DNA of 64,000 nt from Trachythela sp. YZ-2020. Taxonomy: Eukaryota > Cnidaria > Anthozoa > Malacalcyonacea > Clavulariidae. How positions within the stretch are numbered: the first letter of the stretch is position 1; every line of letters starts with the position of its first letter. The notes under the pieces were generated by a model that saw only the letters and a list, made by a program, of their open reading frames with translations, did no database searches and was not told the origin of the DNA. This document shows, piece after piece, positions 31,401 to 42,593 of the stretch. The position numbers and the translations under genes are program-made. The DNA lies in assembly GCA_016169945.1 (NCBI GenBank), contig JADLSH010000387.1, positions 3,286,001-3,350,000 of the forward strand, written 5' to 3'.

Positions 31401-34400
31401 ATTTCTACTTAAGAAAGTCTAGGACCTCGGAAATGCGATTTCCGGCGTTCTGAGGGAACTTTTTCATTCAAATTTATGCATCAAAATAGTTCCGAATTTC
31501 AGAAAATGCAAGCGAAATATTCAAATTTCTACCGCAAAAAAATACATTCATGTTACTTCACGCTGCATGCTACAATACTCAATTTTTGGTACATAAACCA
31601 TTGATGCTGAAAACTTTCCGGCATCTTAACAGGTTACATTTTCTGTCATAAGGCATCGTACATACAAAGCAAGGTGCATTAGGACACATTCCAGCTCAAT
31701 CATTATGACTTTACAAGAGACATGTGCAGATAGTCACAAGACTAGGGTTTTGCTGCCCAGCTGGCCCCAGCAGACTCTTCCACCCCACAGTCAAAATGTA
31801 TCAAATTTGTGATAAAGAAAAATTCTATAGTGGATTTTGTTTATGTAAACAATACTATTCATGATTATTTGGTGTAATTTAGCAACAGAGTGCATGGAAT
31901 ATTGGCTACCATCCATCCTAGCAATATCCATCTAAAGCCAGATTGAATTATGTTATGACCATTACATTACATAGATTTGAAAAGTTGTCATTGTCAGGGA
32001 AGCATATATGCTTCTGGGAAAGCAGTTACCTGGCACATTTGGCCTGGGTGGAACCCTGATATTTTACTGAAATTGAATGGCATATTATTGGCATCATGTT
32101 AGATAGAATAGAATAGCATGGTAAGACACATTACAGTTTATATGCCACTAATGCCAGTGACCAGGTCACTGAGGTCTGATAAATATGTGGCCCGTTTAAG
32201 CAAGACGGGGAAAACTATCAAATTCTATAAATATGTTGACCAACAGTATGATATTTAATCTTTAATATTTATAATCTATTTAATATTAATTTGGCCTTTA
32301 TACTCATCAGTGATGATTCATCACCCTGAATATCTCTCGAATATCCCTAAATACCCCTCAGTAATATACTATTGAAATAACTATTCTACTGTCCCTCGCT
32401 ATGAAACCTTGCTGGTAACATTTCATATTTTTGTATACAGAACAGTCTGTTTGTGACCAAATATACTGTTAAATGTTCTAATTTCAACGATAAATATTTA
32501 CACAATAATATATATGTATTTATATTGATACAAAGTCAACACTCTAAGTCAACACTTACTTTAATGCTCGCAGTTCTCCACGTTGCCATACATATTTGGT
32601 TATATGCTTAGGGATAAGCGATTCAGAATAAAGATCCCTTACATGCTTTCCACTTCGAAATGGATCCCGAATTTTCGTTTGTGCCACTCTGGAAAGTTTG
32701 TATCGCGCAACCGAGATATCGGGCGCGCAATTTTGATTTATCTGTATATTTTATACTATTAAATTTTCGAAATCTCGTTTGCGCGATTTCCAAAGTTTGT
32801 GAAATGACCGAGGCAGCTTTCATTTCACAGTTCTTCCTTACTTCATCGATCACAGCCTTGTTATCTCGAAACAACGAACAAAGGTCGTAGTTAATTTGCT
32901 TACTTGCAGCTAGCGATAGGAATTGCGGCGGGCATTTGCCTGACTATAGTTAAGTCAAATACTTATAAAAGAAACCTTTCCCACCTCCAACCCTTAACCT
33001 AACCCTAACCAGAAATGTCTGAAAAGGAATTTTGGGGTTAAAACAAGTCGGAAAAAATTATTTGAAAGAAAAAATAATTTAAGTGAGAAAAAAGTTTTGA
33101 CCGGGATTGACCGGGCTTGAACAGCCGCTCTAAGAAACTGTAGCCAGCGCACGCCCTAAACCACTACGCCACCGACTAGTTCGCTGAATGCAATTGCAAT
33201 AAACCACTATATATAATGCTAAATATACCGCCTTTCTAGTCATTTAAAGAACGAAGAATATTGACCAATGAACGCCCGCCGCAATTCCTGTCGCTAGCTG
33301 CAAGTATTTGCTTACGTTCTGCCATGATGTTCGAGAAACGTGAGCAAATATCCGCGCATTATTCTTATGCATCAAATTACTCATCAAATTATCGCATCAC
33401 TGATTCACTGACCATTCTGAATTCTGATTGCGGGCGAAATGCATCAGTCAGATGCAGTATTTTTGATCGCGGGCTAAATGCATCAGTCAGCATGGTCAGC
33501 ATCCATCTCGTAGGCATGAAAACAATGGTTTTCATGACGTGCCGTTGGGAAAACTCGGCCAAGAGGACTCGGGACTGTTGCACCACTGATGCACTCCCAC
33601 TGTAATATAATACTCCCACTGTAATATAATATAGCTCAGTGTAAACTCCTTACCCAACTAAATACAACTCAGTGGATGCATCACATACAAAACAGCGACA
33701 TATTTAGCGAAATGAATTCGCGACAACAAACCGTACAACTTGAGAAAGGCGAAATTTTGTACATCGTGTCCACTTTGGCTTTGTTTTGATTTTTTAAGAT
33801 GAAAATATATCGTTTTTAAGAATGATTGAGAAAGTGTAGGATAGTATAAGTCAATATGAGCGCAAGTAATGAATTTTAAGGTGTTTAGGATAAAAAGAAA
33901 CGAACGTAACCTTCGATCAGTTCGATCTGCTCTATTTTTAATATAGTCACTATTTTGTATAAATTAGCATACATATTTGTATGTCAGTTCGTTTGACTGA
34001 TGCATTCGCATCAGTTGCATCAGTCTGGATCCGAAATAAATAAATAATAAGTCTAACTTAAATTTTGATATATGCCATGTGCATTTTCATGCAATATTGA
34101 CTGAGATAGCTGTGTTTAAACTTGACTAAAATATTTTGGAACTGTCGAGAATTAGCTAAAAACGGCCTATTAAACTAATTTGATAACCGTTACCATTTTA
34201 CCGTAAGTATTATTTAAATGAAGTGAAGTTGAAGTTAGAAATGTTTCTTGAATAGATATGCTCTTTTATTCTAACATTTGACCTTCTAACTTCAACTTCA
34301 CTTCATTGAAACGAATACTTGCGTAAAATGCTAATGGTTGTCAAATTATTTAATAGGCCATTTTTAGCTAATTCTCGACACTTCCAAAACTGTTTGCTCA

Positions 34401-36643
34401 AGTTTAAACACAGCTATCTCGGTCAATATTGCATGAAAATGCACATGGCACATATCAAAATTTAACTTAGACATCGCTGAATGCAAAGCAACTTGATTAA
34501 ATATATATTAAGTTATACTAAATCAAACAGTCGTACTTTTTTTTGCCCCACCCGGTATAATTGAAAAAATACCTTCGCCCATTTTCTTAAAGAATAAACT
34601 TATATCTTACAAAATACAGTTAATATTATGTATTATTGTATGTTATGTTATGTTTATTTTATTCAGTCATACCTTGTAAATGTGAGCATTCAGATAAAGT
34701 TTATTAATAATATCTGTTTTCAACTGAATTTCTACAGTTGATCCCGCTTTTGACGCCGTTTTGAAGGAATATAACGAAAAACAACATTGCAAGAATTCGG
34801 AAATGGAAGGAAATCTTCCTGGTGTTCAGGAGAACGATATCGGGCACTCTAATGATGAATCAGATGATGATCAATGTAGTGAACGTGTACTTCCTTTAGA
34901 CGAAGAAGTTATAAAGAGACATCGGTTGACGTTGGATGAAATTCATGCGATTCCTCGATTTAAGGATTATCAGCCGGGCTCTCCAAATGAGGTACTGAAC
35001 TTTTTCCTGAAGTAGCCTAATTGATGTACAGATAATTGTATATTACATACCAAACCATATAGTATTTCTTGAATATAACAAGTTAATCAGTAATCGGTAT
35101 ATCTTAGTTTATAATATTGCCATCCACTATATATGAGTCATTCTGATTGGTTGAGCTACTCGTCGTATGTGAGCTCATTTACAGGAAAACAAGATGGCGG
35201 CACAAAAACGATACGAGTTTGGCGAACCAGAAAACAATAAAACTATCTCAAGATTTCAGTAATGTCTTCTAAAACTTTAAGTTTAAAAAAAACATTCGAA
35301 CGTTTCAGGCCAAGTTGCGACACAGATTGTGACTGAACAAATTGTCAAAATATTTCAATACAGAAAAGCCCGCATGTCCATATTACAATACAATTATACC
35401 ATTTGCTCTCGTCGTATATGGCTGATAGCTGAGTCGGTGCTACTCACCTCGTCGGCAATCAGCTCATATACGACTCGAGCTCACGGTATAATTGCTAAAT
35501 TCGCGTTAACATCATGCAAGTTTACGTGATAGTTTTTAAACACGAAATGGCGAAATTCAACTCTTTCTTTCATTAAAGAATTTTCACGAGATCTAAATGT
35601 TTTATTGGTGTGATGCTCCCAACACAAGTATTAAATTGGTATAACCCGATATTACATTTGAGCCCCGGAAATTTATTTATAACTTTATATGAACAGTAAT
35701 ATAGTATCCTTTAACTCTTACAGGTGCTTTACATAAAGAACTTGAGCAAGAAAGTAACAGAAGCTGACCTCCAAGCACTGTTTAACAGATATGAGGGTCA
35801 AGACCATAAAATTAATATACGATTAATGACAGGACGCATGAAAGGTCAAGCTTTTGTCACATTTCCAGGTTAGAATCATATGTATTATACAGGTACAGCA
35901 GGAGTACACGGGATAGTGCTTTTTCCTGTCTGTGCGGATTCTGGATAGGCGAGATAATACGGATTGTTGAAAAATATCCAGAAATTGTTCATACAAAGAA
36001 CAGGCCTTCCTTTCATGCCAAAGCATTATATATTGTAATTATTCTAGTATGAAAGTGCGAACTTTGTTTAATGACGTGCACGCATGTTAGTCCGTATCTT
36101 AGATTTTATCGATGAAGATACTGTAGTTATCTTCGATTTACCTTTTTCGTATATTTTCAAGACTGTCGCCTATTTAACATCGGTAAATATCCATGCTTGC
36201 AAAAGCTTTGTTTACACACTTCAAAACTTTGGAAAAAACTGCCACCTTCTTTACAATAATTTCAAGTCAAAATAGGATACCTCCTTTTTAACTGCATCAA
36301 ATAAATTTTAACTTGAAAAGAAAGGCATGCAATGTATATAAACTGGGTGGGTGTCACTGGATATTGAGAGACGGACTGGATTTCCATCTGGATATTATAT
36401 CCTGTTCATCCCTAGTGTATTAACATCGCTTGGTTCGGACCTTCGTTACTTCCTTTTACAGCCATATTATTATATAATTATTTAATCCTTTTCTCGTTCG
36501 TATCATGATGGTATTTAACTGTTTTTCTTTTTATTTCAGATAAAGACGTTGCGAGTGAAGCATTTAATCTGGTTAATGGATACGAGCTATATGGACGATC
36601 AATTATCATTGAGTATGGCAGAAAATGCAATGACTCTACATGA
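28228..36643 (+). CDS. RBM41: RNA-binding protein 41 (RBM41), six exons
   Basis: A nuclear RRM protein related to the minor-spliceosome 65K protein (RNPC3). Exons: 28228-28401 (ATG at 28262), 29479-29674, 30806-31028, 34738-34991, 35724-35868, 36540-36643. All junctions are GT..AG, and the joined CDS is 1062 nt (353 codons plus stop). Human RBM41 is about 413 aa. The N-terminal half matches human segments: DHLQEMLKTQLDTNVTF, GVMTLGDYSKF, RHAMEVEKSLNRG. The middle is acidic (SNDESDDDQCSE) and is followed by the conserved RHRLTLDEIHAIPRFKDY. The C-terminal RRM has RNP2 VLYIKNL and RNP1 MKGQAFVTF and ends LVNGYELYGRSIIIEYG. A second in-frame ATG at 28268 is also possible, and the frame is open upstream to the acceptor. 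A 17-bp minisatellite lies directly after the stop. Confidence 0.93.
28760..29105 (+). repeat. tRNA-headed SINE, family 2, copy A (RBM41 intron 1)
   Basis: Head GGTGGCGCAGTCGTCAGGGC with a B-box-like GAGTTCGATTCTCGC, then a conserved body (CGAAAGTCGTGGGTTTTCTC, CACTCCGGTTTCCTCCCAC). This body looks like the deeply conserved central domain of eumetazoan SINEs (Nin-DC type, from memory). A second copy is at 49782-50113. Confidence 0.8.
29479..29674 (+). CDS. RBM41: RBM41 exon 2
   Basis: Acceptor TTTTTCAG. The donor at 29675 (GTATTG) keeps phase 0 with the next exon. A stronger-looking GTAAGT lies 5 bp on, but it would break the frame. Encodes GVMTLGDYSKFDMYQ and LGLTEDEVKLK. Confidence 0.85.
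29833..29963. repeat. Foldback with ATAATAAAC arms, RBM41 intron 2
   Basis: TATATCATGCACTCGAAGTC and TTTATTATAGTGATTT are answered by AAATCACTATAATAAA and CTCGTGTATGATATA. Arms of about 45 bp, imperfect. Confidence 0.7.
30040..30190. repeat. CAACATGTTGG-rich inverted repeat, RBM41 intron 2
   Basis: AAACCATTCAACATCATTCA at one end and GTTGGACCAACATGTTGAAC then TGGTTTAA at the other form an imperfect foldback. Confidence 0.5.
30303..30624. mobile_element. TIR element with ACCGTATTTACT termini, RBM41 intron 2
   Basis: TACCGTATTTACTTGTTTAA and GAGCAAATACGGTA pair at the ends, and GCGCCGC words occur just inside both. No coding content. Confidence 0.65.
30806..31028 (+). CDS. RBM41: RBM41 exon 3
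   Basis: The acceptor is ATTTTGAG, slightly poor in pyrimidines, and the donor is GTAAGG. Encodes EIEQDRRKAIQQKIEGKEHK, probably helical, and MSRHAMEVEKSL, matching human REMEIEKSLFQG. Confidence 0.85.
31285..31540. repeat. Two direct copies of a 130-bp unit
   Basis: The stretch from CTAGGACCTCGGAAATGCGA to AAATATTCAAATTTCTAC occurs twice in a row, differing in a few bases (CCTGCG against CCGGCG). It lies inside the 3.45-kb element. Confidence 0.85.
32890..33315. mobile_element. TIR pair with a tRNA-like core, inside the 3.45-kb element
   Basis: CTTGCAGCTAGCGATAGGAA is answered by TTCCTGTCGCTAGCTGCAAG, and GCGGCGGGC by GCCCGCCGC. On the minus strand 33105-33190 has a tRNA-like text (GGCGTAGTGGTTTAGGGCGT, GTTCAAGCCCGG), perhaps another SINE. 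Confidence 0.55.
34045..34480. repeat. Long foldback, about 180-bp arms
   Basis: The arm from about 34045 (CTAACTTAAATTTTGATATA) through GAATTAGCTAAAAACGGCC and GAAGTGAAGTTGAAGTTAGA returns in reverse complement to about 34480. Arms differ by scattered changes. Confidence 0.8.
34738..34991 (+). CDS. RBM41: RBM41 exon 4
   Basis: Acceptor TTTCTACAG, donor GTACTG, phase 0 at the end. Acidic run SNDESDDDQ, then LPLDEEVIKRHRLTLDEIH and YQPGSPNE, the lead-in to the RRM. Confidence 0.88.
35390..35492. repeat. Foldback in RBM41 intron 4
   Basis: AATTATACCATTTGCTCTCG and TCGTATATGGCTGAT pair with ATCAGCTCATATACGA and GAGCTCACGGTATAATT. Confidence 0.65.
35724..35868 (+). CDS. RBM41: RBM41 exon 5: most of the RRM
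   Basis: Acceptor CTCTTACAG, donor GTTAGA. VLYIKNLSKKVTEADL (RNP2) to RLMTGRMKGQAFVTFP (RNP1), nearly identical to human in RNP1. Confidence 0.92.
36540..36643 (+). CDS. RBM41: RBM41 last exon: end of the RRM
   Basis: Acceptor TTTATTTCAG. DKDVASEAFNLVNGYEL and GRSIIIEYGRK end the RRM, and the stop TGA follows only eight residues later (36641-36643). The human protein continues with about 30 more residues. Confidence 0.9.
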
Positions 36644-36685
36644 AGTGTACTCTTATGACTTAACCATCGCGATCTTCTACGGTCT

Positions 36686-37345
36686 TCCAACCTTATGTGA
36701 CATCCAACCTTATGTGACATCCAACCTTATGTGACATCCAACCTTACGTGACATCCAACCTTACGTGACATCCAACCTTACGTGACATCCAACCTTATGT
36801 GACATCCAACCTTACGTGACATCCAACCTTACGTGACATCCAACCTTACGTGACATCCAACCTACGTGACATCCAACCTTATGTGACATCCAGCCTTATG
36901 TGACATCCAGCCTTATGTGACGTCCAGCCTTATGTGACATCCAACCTTACGTGACATCCAACCTTACGTGACATCCAGCCTTATGTGACATCCAGCCTTA
37001 TGTGACATCCAGCCTTATGTGACATCCAGCCTTATGTGACGTCCAGCCTTATGTGATGTCCAGCCTTATGTCACGCCCAGCCTTATGTGACGTCCAGCCT
37101 TATGTGACGTCCAGCCTTATGTGACGTCCAGCCTTATGTGACGTCCAGCCTTATGTGACGTCCAGCCTTATGTCACGTCCAGCCTTATGTGACATCCAGC
37201 CTTATGTGACGTCCAGCCTTATGTGACGTCCAGCCTTATGTGACGTCCAGCCTTATGTGACGTCCAGCCTTATGTGACATCCAACCTTATGTCACGTCCA
37301 GCCTTATGTCACGTCCAGCCTTACATGACACACAACCTTCTTGCA
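36686..37345. repeat. 17-bp minisatellite right after the RBM41 stop
   Basis: About 37 copies of CATCCAACCTTATGTGA begin about 45 bp after the stop codon. The first part is mostly CCAACCTTACGTGACAT and the second mostly CCAGCCTTATGTGACGT, so two variants have spread in blocks. Overlapping AATAAA words at 37843-37852 would put the whole array in the 3' UTR if used. Confidence 0.93.
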
Positions 37346-37349
37346 AATC

Positions 37350-38410
37350 GGTTGCAAGGATGTCCGCTAAAATCAAACAAGGAAATGAAGAAAGAAGGAA
37401 GAGGTTCAATGGACTATAATAAATCTGACATGAATTCAGGATTGATTCCATGTTGTCAAATGGCTTGACAACAATGCCATACATATCACATTAAATTATG
37501 TTGGCGTAGAGCCCTTAGGCTCAGTAGAAAGATGGTCCCCAGAGGAAAATAAGAGAGCAAAGGTGCAGTGTCCACATCTGGTCCTGTGCTACAACAAAAG
37601 AATGGGGGGAGTTCATTTGCTTATAGCATTATACTAGATACCATGCATACAAGACCAGAAGGTAGTATAGGTTAATGCATGGTTGTTATATCGCCGTCGC
37701 TGCATGTGATGTCCTGGTCATTCCAAAGAAGCAAAGACTCTCCTTGGTAAACCTTATTGTGTTCTGGTTCGGATAAATATCAACTATGAATTCTTTTAGT
37801 TTTGTTTTATAATCGATGACGATGAAATACCAGGATTTTTTAAATAAATAAACATATATTACGATTTATCATATAATGTATAGGAATTTCGATCCGTGCA
37901 GTAGATAAGTGCATGAGACACTCCATCGTATCCCAGCAACGCCAACGGACGATTTTTTCACGTGTGAAAATGGTCGTCTGGTGTTTTCGCTCTCATAATT
38001 GTAGACATAGGCTCATAGCGAGAGTTAGCGAGGTCGCTGAAGTGGGATTTTTTGTTTGTTGAATTTGCACTAATAAAGCGATTATTGTACGATGTCATGT
38101 ACTGATGTAGGTTTTGTTTTTAGGCTAGATATACTTCGCTCCCTTCTTGTTCGCTGTGAGCCTGTCGGTGTCGTCAAATATTTATCTCTTTATCTTAACA
38201 TGATGCGAAGATATGGCTGACATCAGTGCCACATCAACCAACAAAAGGTTCGCGCTGTTGCTAGGTAATATTGCTTCCAACTTTTTGAAAGAAATATGGC
38301 ATCATCATTTTACAGCAATTGCCAAGTCTTGCGTACTCTTCGTAGTATATATAATGTAGAAATATTAAACAGAGAATAATACATGGGTGCGCGGAAATAC
38401 CAGATTTATT
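37350..38410. other. RBM41 3' flank, no further gene seen
   Basis: Possible poly(A) signals AATAAATAAA at about 37843. From 37920 to 38400 there are ordinary AT-rich sequences with no domain and no clear repeat. Confidence 0.4.
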
Positions 38411-38414
38411 TCGA

Positions 38415-38476
38415 GTGTTGAACGTGATATCTCACGAGTTAGCGCAGCGAACGAGTGAGATATCATGTTCAACACG
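38415..38476. repeat. Short foldback
   Basis: GTGTTGAACGTGATATCTCAC at one end and GTGAGATATCATGTTCAACAC at the other, with a loop of about 20 bases. It abuts the start of the duplicated unit. Confidence 0.75.
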
Positions 38477-38708
38477 ATTTTTTTGCTATCAAATTCACAT
38501 GGTCATTCCATATCAAGCATTCATCTATAACGATACCAAGAAATGTGATACTTTTGACTTGTTTAATTGTATTATTGTTTATTGAAATTGTTATGTTAAA
38601 ATTCTGTCTTTTGTTATAAGATCTAAAAAGAATAAACTTTGTTTTCGAAGTATTTATATATTTAAGACATTTGTTACTATAAGATATTGGACTCAGGTTA
38701 AAATCCAT
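38469..38708 (-). pseudogene. LINE reverse-transcriptase fragment, copy 1
   Basis: Encodes MDFNLSPISYSNKCLK, INTSKTKFILFRSYN and SITFLGIVIDECLIWNDHV, the thumb region of a non-LTR reverse transcriptase. An in-frame 66-bp piece present in copy 2 is missing here. Confidence 0.7.
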
Positions 38709-39690
38709 GCAAGTGGTATCTTGAGCTGACCACCAAGGGTGATGATGACAAAAATCACCCCTACAAGAAACAGTCCGAACAACCTAAAACGTTTGCTTAA
38801 TTAGCGCACAATGGTAACTGATGCCGAACGCTCGACCACTCTCATCTTACATACCCCCTCGGTCACGTGATGTGCTGACGTATCGAAGCATGGTTACCTT
38901 AAGTTTTTAACCTTGGTTATTGCATAATCTCATCTAATTAACAATTAGATTATGAGCTCAAGATTTCTATGAGGTGATAGTTGATGAGGGCGAAGCCCGA
39001 ATGAACTATCATCTCATATAAATCGAGAGCGAATAATCTAATTGTTTTAGTAGAAACCAGCAAGAAAACAGTATTTCAAAACGTTTTTCATAATTTATTG
39101 AAATAAATTCGTTAAAAATCGCGCCGAGGAGATGGCTGTTTCGCTACTCGCTATCTATCGACAATTAGTATAAACTTAGTAATAGACTATCACTTTTCCT
39201 GCGTTCTGATTGGCTACGCTACTCGTAGACTATTAGTGATAGTCTACTAGTAGCAAAATGCAAAACAATGGCGTGAAAATTCACGTTTAAAATTAATATT
39301 AATACTTTTGTTTACTTTTGTATTGTGTTCCCTAGTTCTCAATAAATGCTATAGTTTATACTAAAACAATTAGACAACTCGGCCTCGTTGTCTAATTGTT
39401 AATTAGATAGCGAGTAGCGTAGCCAATCAAATTACAGCATTTGCAATAGTATACTAGTATGATTGTACTAATTCCAATTAGTGAACATAGGGATGCCCAC
39501 TCCAATATATTCGCAAATTCCAATTAACGAACGCAATAACTGATTATTTGATCTCTCTTCACTGAATTGTATTCTTTCAAAAGCAGTACGTGTATATGTT
39601 TGGTAAATAGCCGATTGCTCCACATTCTAATCCATTGCTGTGTAACAGACAAAGTACTGAGTAGGCAGTAGCCTATGTTGCCCCCCTCCC
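38470..39690. repeat. Direct duplication, copy 1
   Basis: Two blocks match copy 2: 38470-38941 (LINE fragment, then TGAGCTGACCACCAAGGGTG and GGTCACGTGATGTGCTGACG) and 39470-39690 (AATTCCAATTAGTGAAC to GGCAGTAGCCTATG). Between them lies about 530 bp of foldbacks absent from copy 2. Confidence 0.85.
38939..39420. repeat. Foldback cluster inserted in duplication copy 1
   Basis: AACAATTAGATTATGAGCTC and GAGGTGATAGTTGAT pair with GAACTATCATCTC and AATAATCTAATTGTT (38939-39050). A second set (39165-39420) has GCTATCTATCGACAATTAGT against CTAATTGTTAATTAGATAGC. Copy 2 reads straight through this point, so it shows the empty site. Confidence 0.7.
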
Positions 39691-39767
39691 CCGCATCCCA
39701 CCCGATTGAAATTAATGTAGAAGGTCTAGGTGGATGGACGCCTCGAGTGAAAAAATATATACAATAT

Positions 39768-39925
39768 TTTTAGACCTGAACGGGAACGGCTGCGAAAAAT
39801 GCAACTCCAAGTCCTCCGACAGGAATTGAATCTGCGGTCCTGCGATTCCGGTGCAGCGCTATGACCATTGAGCTACAGAGTCCAGTTGCCAAGCGTTAAC
39901 AACAAGTTCATGTATATAATTATAT
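39768..39925 (-). repeat. tRNA-derived SINE, family 1, copy B
   Basis: Same head (GACTCTGTAGCTCAATGG), B-box-like GATTCAATTCCTGTC and body end as the copy at 4455. Sequence differs at many sites, so it is old. Confidence 0.75.
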
Positions 39926-40208
39926 AGATGCGGGTACTGCGTGCTGCGACAAGGCAAACCACAAGATGATCTTAAAAATGTCTAAAAATTTTAAATCTTT
40001 AAAAATTGGTTCGCTATGTGTGCCAAGTATGAGTTGAATGACGTACAATCTTTTTTTGAATGTTCATCAATTTTTGAATCCTATTTTTATATGTATTTCC
40101 CAAATTAAATTGCCATAGATTAAATATCGATAGAATAAAGCGTAGTAAATAAGTTTACGAGCATTTAAATTTGTAAAATGTCGTATTTTGGCAATTATTC
40201 CGGCAGAT

Positions 40209-40514
40209 TTAACACATTTTTTTTGCTATCAAATCCACATGGTCATTCCATGTCAAGCATTCATCTATAACGATACCAAGAAATGTGATACTTTTGACTT
40301 GTTTAATTGTATTATTGTTTATTGAAATTGTTATGTTAAAATTATGTCTTTCGTTATAAGATCTAAAAAGAATAAACTTTGTTTTCGAAGTATTTATAGA
40401 TAATTTATTGATATTTAACCACTCTGCTATCTTATCAGTTTCCTCTTGTATAATTTCATTTAATGTTTTAAGACATTTGTTACTATAAGATATTGGACTC
40501 AGGTTAAAATCCAT
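40209..40514 (-). pseudogene. LINE reverse-transcriptase fragment, copy 2
   Basis: As copy 1 but with the extra stretch EETDKIAEWLNINKLS before INTSKTKFILFRS, which makes the RT thumb motif complete. No palm motifs are present. A different LINE from the one in POT1 intron 1, judging by residues. Confidence 0.72.
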
Positions 40515-40872
40515 GCAAGTGGTATCTTGAGCTGACCACCAAGGGTGATGACAAACATCACCCCTACAAGAAACAGTCCGAACAACCTAAAACGTTTGCA
40601 TGCGCATAGCGCACAATGGTAACTGATGCCGAACGCTCGACCACTCTCATCTTACATACCCCCTCGGTCACGTGATGTGCTGACGTATCGAAGCATGGTT
40701 ACCTTAAGTTATTAACCTTGGTTATTGCATAACCTCATCTAATTCCAATTAGTGAACCTAGGGATGCCCACTCCAATTCGCAAATTCCAATTAACGAACG
40801 TAATAACTGACTATTTGATCTCTTTTGACTGAATTGTATTCTTTCAAAAGCATACATAGTATGTATATGTTT

Positions 40873-41251
40873 CAGGGCCTTTTTTAAGAAATCATCAGTG
40901 GGGGGGCATCATCGAAAGGGGACGTAACAAGTAGGTGGTGTATTATATGTGTGGGATGGCGAAGGGGGGTCTGGGGGTCCTCCCCCAGAAAATTTTTGTA
41001 TTCTTGAGTCTCTGTGGCTTGATTTCCTGCGTTTTCAGAGACAATTTTTGATATATCCCATCTAAACGGAGCCAGGTTTTGTTGTGAGAATACCATAACT
41101 TTCCTCTAAACTCAGTTTTTTTCCATTTTTGGCTTATACTTTGGACAAAAGGGACCTTCACTGGGGGGGTCAAAATAGCTTACTGGGGGGGGCGAAAATG
41201 GGGGCTGGGGGGGCTTTTGCCCCTCCAGTACATTAGTTAAAAAAGGCCCTG
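40873..41251. mobile_element. hAT-like MITE, 379 bp, with a matching empty site
   Basis: Termini CAGGGCCTTTTTTAA and TTAAAAAAGGCCCTG. The perfect 8-bp repeat ATATGTTT lies at 40865-40872 and 41252-41259. The duplicated unit at about 39597-39604 has a single ATATGTTT and no element. The interior is G-rich. Confidence 0.93.
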
Positions 41252-41340
41252 ATATGTTTGGTAAATAGCCGATTGCTCCACATTCTAATCCATTGCTGTA
41301 TAATTGACAGACACAGTACTAGTAGGCAGTAGCCTATGAC

Positions 41341-42593
41341 TATGTTATTTAATACTGCATGCATGTAATTTGAGCTTGATTTCCACTTCAATCGTATCTT
41401 AATCAACCGTAGCTTTTCCTTTTATATCATGTTCATTTTTGGCAAAGTACCAAGCCTTTATCCCAATATATAGGTAATGCGACTCATTATTTAAAATTCA
41501 AATTTCCGACTACGCATGGTGAAAAATTGTGGATTTTTATTTCGATTTTTCTCTCTGAAGAATTTGCATGTTCAAATGACAAATGTAAGTTTTTCACAAA
41601 TCGGAAAGAAGTCATGTAAGCTAGAAATATTGGATCAAAATTCAAAATGGCGGACGCCAATTTCGTTAAATATATGGGTATTCTTGCTTCTAAATTTGTT
41701 CATTCAACACAACAATTTTTAGCGAAAAAGAAAATTATTTGTAGAGCAACAATAATTCGACAAGAAACTTACCGAAACGCAGCAAACGACACCAAAAATT
41801 CAAGATTTAAAGTGTACAGAAAGGCAACTATCATCGAAGTCTCTCATTTCCTAAGAATTCCTTAGATTCTGTGTAAAATTCCTTAGTTTTCGTAAAATTC
41901 CTTAGAAATTGTGAAAAAGAAAATGTTTCTACTTTTGAATAGGGCTGCATTTTTAAACCATATATATTTTTAAAATGTCATCTAAATTGGCTGATTTTGA
42001 CATGTTGATATTTGTTTTAATAATTTCAAACCGCAGGATCAATAATCTTAGAATCCTATAAGGATTTCTGTAATGGATGAAGACTATCGGCAAGTACTAA
42101 GCTAACTATATTTTTAGTTTTGCACGATTCCAGGGCTAGCTGTTTTACCTCCAATTTTTGATGATACGATTAATTGGATTGGCTTATGTGTCTGTCAGTA
42201 TTTAGAGTTTCTTTTGTGCTCACGATTAAATTTACGCGGATCACCTTATTATTCTGTAATGCTGTATCTTAATAGCTCCACCCTTGTGAGATGCCTATTG
42301 CTTTTCCTGCATTCTGATTGGTCCAAATTGAGCCTCTAAAAAGTGATAGCGTGGTGTTTCTAACAACGAGAATCTGCGTTTATCGATTTTACGACAATTT
42401 GCGACGTCTGTAAAGCGTAGCTGCATGTAAATACAAGAATGGGCCGGGTTTCGCAATTTTTCGAAGTTTTGAAAATCATGACAAGAAAAATATTTGACGA
42501 CTTAATTAAATTGTCATTTACAGACATCTCTTTACATACAGTCGCTGCCGTTCGTTAGGCTCGAAAAGCGTCTGCACGTAAGCTACCCTTTTG
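41341..42593. other. Intergenic, no gene supported
   Basis: AT-rich with short chance frames. AATTCCTTAG words repeat around 41855-41910. No domain recognised. Confidence 0.4.

Larger units (their letters stand above)
31106..34559. mobile_element. 3.45-kb element with long TIRs filling RBM41 intron 3
   Basis: At 31106 the sequence reads TATACCGGGTGGGGCAAAA and continues to GATTTAGTATAAC. The exact reverse complement ends at 34559, giving TIRs of about 47 bp. TATA (or TA) flanks both ends. No transposase is visible. The interior holds a 130-bp direct duplication (31289-31533), a TIR pair (32895-33312) and a 180-bp-arm foldback (34045-34480). Without it the intron would be about 255 bp. Confidence 0.8.
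40205..41340. repeat. Direct duplication, copy 2
   Basis: Matches copy 1 from TTTTTTTGCTATCAAATCCA to GGCAGTAGCCTATG, without the foldback cluster but with a hAT-like MITE at 40873-41251. The two copies are about 90 percent or more identical by eye. Confidence 0.85.

Noticed and set aside
32623..32890. Overlapping 83- and 76-codon frames
   Set aside because: They lie on opposite strands of one another inside a transposable element, with no recognisable domain.
36686..37345. CRISPR-like regular array
   Set aside because: Units abut without unique spacers, and this is an animal genome; it is a minisatellite.
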